From NCBI GenBank assembly GCA_020025275.1, contig JAHHSI010000010.1, forward strand, positions 7,446-71,445: a DNA stretch of 64,000 nucleotides, written 5' to 3'. Shown here in pieces: positions 60,195 through 64,000 of this stretch. The notes under the pieces were generated by a model, which had not been told where the DNA came from, did not search any database, and saw nothing but the letters and a program-made list of their open reading frames with translations. Each line of letters begins with the position of its first letter. Within the stretch, counting starts at the first letter, position 1. This DNA is from Oscillospiraceae bacterium (GTDB taxonomy: Bacteria > Bacillota > Clostridia > Oscillospirales > Oscillospiraceae). Both the position numbers and the translations under genes were made by a program.

Positions 60195-62267
60195 ATGGGC
60201 GCATATATCGTAGCGCTGGCAGGAAACCCCAACGTGGGGAAATCCACACTGTTCAATCGGCTGACAGGACTGCGCCAGCATACCGGAAACTGGCCGGGCA
60301 AGACGGTGGAGCAAGCCCGGGGACAATACACGGAAGCTGGGGAGAGCTGCACGCTGGTGGATCTGCCGGGGACCTATTCTTTGTGGGGCGTGTCCCCCGA
60401 GGAGGAGATTGCCGGAGATTTCCTGCGCAGCGGGAGCGCCGATGTGACCATCGTGATGGCAGATGCCACCAGTTTATCGAGGAGTTTGACGTTGGCCTTG
60501 CAGGTGCGGCAGATGACGTCACGGATGGTGCTGTGTGTCAATCTGGTGGATGAGGCGGCGAAGAAAGGCGTTACGGTGGATGTGGAAACGCTGCGACGCC
60601 GTCTGGCAGCGCCGGTGGTGGCCACGGCGGCCCGCAGCGGGCGGGGCCTTGCACAGCTGCGCAAGACGGTGGGGCAGGTGGCCCGTGGGGAAATCGAAGG
60701 GGACGAGGAGGCGGCACAGCAGGAAGAGCGAGCGTGTCCGCCGGTTTCGGCCCCCGGAGAAAACTGGGATCACTGGCAGATCCGCTATGAGGTGGCGGTG
60801 GAGCGGGCGCTGCAGCGGCTGACACCCTATGTGACAAGAGGGGAGGCGCTGGCCCTGCTGCTGGGAAAGAGCCGGCGGCCGGAGGCAGAGGCACGGGTGG
60901 GGACAGCATTGGAGCGGGCCGAGGAGATCTTGCAGGAGGCGGGACTGACCGGACCGGCTTTGGCGGACAGTGTGGCAGCCTCCGTGGTGCATCAGGCGCA
61001 GGAGATCAGCGCAGCCTGCACGGTACAGCGCCGGGCCAAACACCGAGACTGGGATCGGCGCATTGACCGGTGGCTGACCACGGGCATCACGGCGCCGCTG
61101 GCCATGCTGGGGCTGCTGGCACTGGTCCTCTACCTCACGGTGCGCGGCGCCAACTACCCCTCTCAGCTGTTGAGCCGCTGGCTCATGGCGCTGCGTCTGC
61201 CGCTGCGGCGGGGACTGGTATGGATGGGATGTCCGCTGTGGCTGCAGGGTATGGCTGTGGACGGTGTGTATACCACGGTGGCGTGGGTGGTGTCGGTGAT
61301 GCTGCCGCCCATGGCCATTTTCTTTCCCCTTTTTACCCTGTTGGAGGATGCAGGATATCTGCCGCGGGTGGCCTTTAACTTAGACCGCCTGTTCGCCGTA
61401 TCCGGTGCCCATGGGCGCCAGAGCCTGACCATGTGTATGGGACTGGGCTGCAACGCCTGCGGCGTGACCGGCTGCCGCATCGTCGACAGCCCCCGGGAGC
61501 GGATGGTGGCCATCCTCACCAACAGCTTTGTGCCGTGCAACGGCCGCTTCCCCACGCTGTTGGCGCTTATTACGCTGTTTGCCGCACCACACAGCCCCCT
61601 GCTGGCCTCCCTGCTGCTGGCGGTGTGCATGGCCGCATCGGTGGGGATGACGCTGCTGGTCTCCCGGCTCCTGTCGTCCACAGTGCTCAAAGGGGAGCCT
61701 TCCTCCTTTTCCCTGGAGCTACCGCCCTACCGCCGCCCGCAGGTGGGCCGGGTTTTGGTGCGTTCCCTGCGGGATCGGACGGCCTTCGTGTTGGGAAGAG
61801 CCGTTGCAGTGGCGGCACCGGCGGGGATCCTCGTGTGGGGCATGACCCATATCAGCATCGGCGGCAGCAGCCTTTTGCAGCACGCAGCCGCCTTTTTGCA
61901 GCCCTTGGGACAGCTCATGGGTCTGGACGGAATGATCCTGCTGGCCTTTCTGCTGGGCTTTCCGGCCAACGAGATCGTGGTGCCCATCTTGCTCATGGGC
62001 TATCTGTCGGCGGGGACGATGATGGACTATGAGAGTCTGGCTCAGCTGGGCGGGATCCTCACCGCCAACGGCTGGACGGAGCTGACGGCCCTGTGCGCCG
62101 TGGTGCTGTGCTTGTGGCATTTCCCCTGTGGCACTACCTGCCTGACCATCCACAAGGAGACGGGCAGCTGGAAGTGGACGGCACTGGGCTTTGTGCTGCC
62201 CACCGCCGTGGGTGTGGTGATGTGTATGCTCCTGCGTGGAGCGGCGGCGCTCTGGGCAGCGCTGTGA
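60195..62267 (+). CDS. feoB: Ferrous iron transport protein B
   Basis: This 690-residue G-protein-coupled Fe2+ importer has G1 GNPNVGKST (about 9-17), G3 DLPGTYSL, G4 NLVD and a helical spacer domain up to about 285. The membrane domain has about eight helices. The first Gate motif is GLGCNACGVTGCRI, a cysteine-rich variant of the usual GCNVPA. It starts at ATG 60195 with aaggaggcggtcgt. No Fur box was found by eye in the 160-base divergent region. The iron role rests on family assignment and the nearby feoA. Confidence 0.94.
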   Translation: MGAYIVALAGNPNVGKSTLFNRLTGLRQHTGNWPGKTVEQARGQYTEAGESCTLVDLPGTYSLWGVSPEEEIAGDFLRSGSADVTIVMADATSLSRSLTLALQVRQMTSRMVLCVNLVDEAAKKGVTVDVETLRRRLAAPVVATAARSGRGLAQLRKTVGQVARGEIEGDEEAAQQEERACPPVSAPGENWDHWQIRYEVAVERALQRLTPYVTRGEALALLLGKSRRPEAEARVGTALERAEEILQEAGLTGPALADSVAASVVHQAQEISAACTVQRRAKHRDWDRRIDRWLTTGITAPLAMLGLLALVLYLTVRGANYPSQLLSRWLMALRLPLRRGLVWMGCPLWLQGMAVDGVYTTVAWVVSVMLPPMAIFFPLFTLLEDAGYLPRVAFNLDRLFAVSGAHGRQSLTMCMGLGCNACGVTGCRIVDSPRERMVAILTNSFVPCNGRFPTLLALITLFAAPHSPLLASLLLAVCMAASVGMTLLVSRLLSSTVLKGEPSSFSLELPPYRRPQVGRVLVRSLRDRTAFVLGRAVAVAAPAGILVWGMTHISIGGSSLLQHAAAFLQPLGQLMGLDGMILLAFLLGFPANEIVVPILLMGYLSAGTMMDYESLAQLGGILTANGWTELTALCAVVLCLWHFPCGTTCLTIHKETGSWKWTALGFVLPTAVGVVMCMLLRGAAALWAAL

Positions 62268-62303
62268 GAAGCGGCCGCAGAGCCAAAAACTCTGCGGCCG
62301 TTC
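62264..62303 (+). terminator. Hairpin after feoB
   Basis: AGCGGCCGCAGAG pairs with CTCTGCGGCCGTT, without a clear T run. Confidence 0.5.
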
Positions 62304-62381
62304 GGCTGACTTCCTTGATTGACAAATCGGATAAAATCATGGAAATTTGTTTAGGGAAATAGTAAAAAATAGAAGGGACGC

Positions 62382-62410
62382 TTGCTAACTTCATATTGTT
62401 GAATTATAAT
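62382..62410 (+). promoter_or_regulatory. Promoter of the terminal surface-protein gene
   Basis: TTGCTA (62382-62387), a 17-base spacer and TATAAT (62405-62410). Confidence 0.7.
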
Positions 62411-62484
62411 AAAAAATAACAAGAAACGAAATTTATGTTGCAAAATGCTCCAGAAAAGTATAAATGAGAGGGAAGTGACAGTAA

Positions 62485-64000
62485 ATGGTAAAAATGTGGA
62501 AGCGATTGATTGCCGGGGCCATGGCTCTGACCATCTTGGGCGGGGTGAGCCAGATGCCTACCGCCTATGCAGCGGGAGATGTTCCGATACCCAGCCAGAT
62601 AGTGTCCGGCGAGGTAAGGAAGAACCTTACCGTGCCAAACAGTATCAATGTGTTGGTGAAAGATGAAGACGGGGCACAGGTAAGCGGCGGCGAGTTCCAA
62701 CTGATTGCCGAAGATGGCACCGTGGTGAAACGCTGGCGGGGCGGTAACGGCATTTCCAGTGCCAATCCTATAAACTATGCAGATGAGGAAATGTGCTCTT
62801 TGCGGATAGCTGATTGCTATGAGACGGGTGACTATAATGGCCCCATTCGTTTTCCCAACGGCGAATTTATGAACAGGGACGTATGGTTTCGCCACAAATA
62901 TGGAGATACCGTAAAATACGTTTCCTATGGAGCTAAGATGCCCGGTGAGGAGACCGTGACGATTCCGTCCGGTGAGGTATGGATCAATGTGGGTGGCGGC
63001 TACAAGCGCGAAGCCGGACAGGAAAAGATTACTCAGATCGCTGTGTATGGTGACAAGAAATATGACTTGTCGGATCTGGCTGGAGACATTACAAAACTGC
63101 AGTGGCCGGCAGGGACAGCGCATGAAAGTGTCATCTATCTCAAGGAACGCGGTTTTACTATCTATGGACCCAACGACCATACATTAACGGCTGCGAGTAC
63201 GGCGGAAGAATATCGGAAGATTACGGTGGATCTCCATGCTTGCTATCCCAAGTATGTCAATGAAAAGGGACAGCGTGCGTGGGCTAATGGGGGCGTCTCT
63301 ACCTATGGCGCACCCATAGTGAAGGGGGACTATATCACTTCGGCCTATCTTCAGGTCACCAGTGGAGCGGTTACGAATTTTATTTCTTTGGCAAATGGTC
63401 CTACCGCAGAGATCTATGTCAAAAAGGGGGACTATGCACCACAGGTAGCATGCGGCTTTGCCGGTGTCCGCGATGACGATGGAAATAGGGGAAATCTGTT
63501 TATCTGCGGCTATATGAAGCACGTTTTGTCTGTGACAGCACCTCCCAAAGAGGGCATGACGATCGGCTATATTCCTGCCGGTACCTATACGCTGCATCAG
63601 GTTTCGGCAGCAGAGGGCTATCTCACGGCAGCGGATCAGAAAATCACGGTGAAAGACAGCACACGGCTGGAGGATCTGCAGAAGATTGAGATTGTGAACC
63701 CGAAAGAAAAGCCCCATGAGCATACGTTTAGCAAGGACTGGAGCAGCGACGAGACGAACCACTGGCACGCAGCGACCTGCGAGCACGGCGATCTGGTGAA
63801 GGACAAGGCGGCCCATACCTTCGGGGATTGGACGGTGACCGTGCAGCCCACGGAGGACAAGGAAGGCCTGCAGGAGAGAAGCTGTGATGTCTGCGGTTAT
63901 AAGCAGCAGGAGAAGCTGGACAAGCTGCCCCATGAGCATACGTTCAGCAAGGACTGGAGCAGCGACGAGACGAACCACTGGCACGCAGCGACCTGCGAGC
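62485..64000 (+). CDS. Secreted surface protein with tandem His/Cys repeats, cut by the window end
   Basis: The frame is open from ATG 62485 to the end of the window (505 codons, no stop). A signal peptide covers residues 1-29 (MWKRLIAGAMALTILGG...AYA). A beta-rich region of about 380 residues follows; part of it (IGYIPAGTYTLHQVSAAEGYLTAADQKI) resembles a Cna-B/SpaA-type domain. From residue 411 there are 72-residue repeats containing HEHTFSKDW, NHWHAATCEHGD and CDVCGY, a His/Cys pattern that could bind metal. The ribosome-binding site is gagggaagtgacagta. The C-terminal anchor lies outside the window. Confidence 0.85.
   Translation, partial: MVKMWKRLIAGAMALTILGGVSQMPTAYAAGDVPIPSQIVSGEVRKNLTVPNSINVLVKDEDGAQVSGGEFQLIAEDGTVVKRWRGGNGISSANPINYADEEMCSLRIADCYETGDYNGPIRFPNGEFMNRDVWFRHKYGDTVKYVSYGAKMPGEETVTIPSGEVWINVGGGYKREAGQEKITQIAVYGDKKYDLSDLAGDITKLQWPAGTAHESVIYLKERGFTIYGPNDHTLTAASTAEEYRKITVDLHACYPKYVNEKGQRAWANGGVSTYGAPIVKGDYITSAYLQVTSGAVTNFISLANGPTAEIYVKKGDYAPQVACGFAGVRDDDGNRGNLFICGYMKHVLSVTAPPKEGMTIGYIPAGTYTLHQVSAAEGYLTAADQKITVKDSTRLEDLQKIEIVNPKEKPHEHTFSKDWSSDETNHWHAATCEHGDLVKDKAAHTFGDWTVTVQPTEDKEGLQERSCDVCGYKQQEKLDKLPHEHTFSKDWSSDETNHWHAATCE
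63715..64000 (+). repeat. 216-base tandem repeat inside the surface-protein gene
   Basis: Copy 1 begins at 63715 and copy 2 at 63931. The 70 bases visible in copy 2 differ from copy 1 at a single position. The array continues past the window. Confidence 0.9.

Overview
The window looks like chromosomal DNA of a GC-rich (high fifties percent by eye) low-oxygen Firmicute, most likely a gut Clostridia of the Oscillospiraceae type (Flavonifractor/Lawsonibacter-like). The clues are an SRP RNA in front of dnaX-ybaB, Gram-positive surface proteins with C-terminal membrane anchors, rubrerythrin with a Fur/PerR regulator, iron-containing alcohol dehydrogenase, corrinoid genes, cysteine desulfidase and heterodimeric ABC exporters. 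The genus is inference. No tRNA, rRNA, CRISPR array, insertion sequence or prophage was seen.

Layout. 1-5.8 kb: a promoter, a cobalamin riboswitch and an intrinsic terminator control a 1770-residue secreted, anchored protein. It ends in a DUF4430 (transcobalamin-like) domain and an alpha/alpha-barrel-like helical domain, the two folds used by animal intrinsic factor and transcobalamin. This is the most striking locus. 6.4-14.4 kb: MATE efflux pump, AraC regulator, old-yellow-enzyme/dienoyl-CoA-reductase-type flavoenzyme, AIM24 protein, secreted C69 peptidase. 14.4-25 kb: a patchwork of singly regulated redox enzymes (classical SDR, iron alcohol dehydrogenase, an FAD/2Fe-2S reductase paired with a CrtI-like flavoprotein, an extended SDR) with three TetR regulators, plus a YitT membrane protein and a corrinoid adenosyltransferase. 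Several TetR intergenic regions carry clear inverted repeats against -35 boxes.

25-36 kb: housekeeping and stress genes: FtsH, RlmB, a degenerate P-type-ATPase-like membrane protein lacking the phosphorylation motif, an EF-G paralogue, a Fur-family regulator with rubrerythrin, a YczE-like protein and an aromatic-acid-exporter-like protein. 36-41 kb: a complete five-gene oligopeptide ABC importer. 41.6-43 kb: a yybP-ykoY-type (manganese) riboswitch with terminator ahead of a cation/Ca2+ exchanger. 43-49 kb: a UroD-like methyltransferase, a YfcC transporter and an M20 amidohydrolase form one operon, followed by separately promoted L-cysteine desulfidase.

49-62 kb: Xaa-Pro peptidase, ybaB, dnaX and the short SRP RNA (all minus strand); a membrane protein; two consecutive COG0523/CobW-type P-loop proteins, the first with a long His/Cys metal-binding tract; FeoA; cytidine deaminase; a heterodimeric ABC exporter; FeoB. 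From 62.4 kb to the window end is the start of a secreted protein whose 72-residue repeats are almost identical at DNA level. Metal and cofactor handling (B12, Mn, Fe, and probably Zn or another divalent metal through CobW) is the recurring theme. Start codons were chosen by ribosome-binding sites and conservation, so several differ from the longest open frame.
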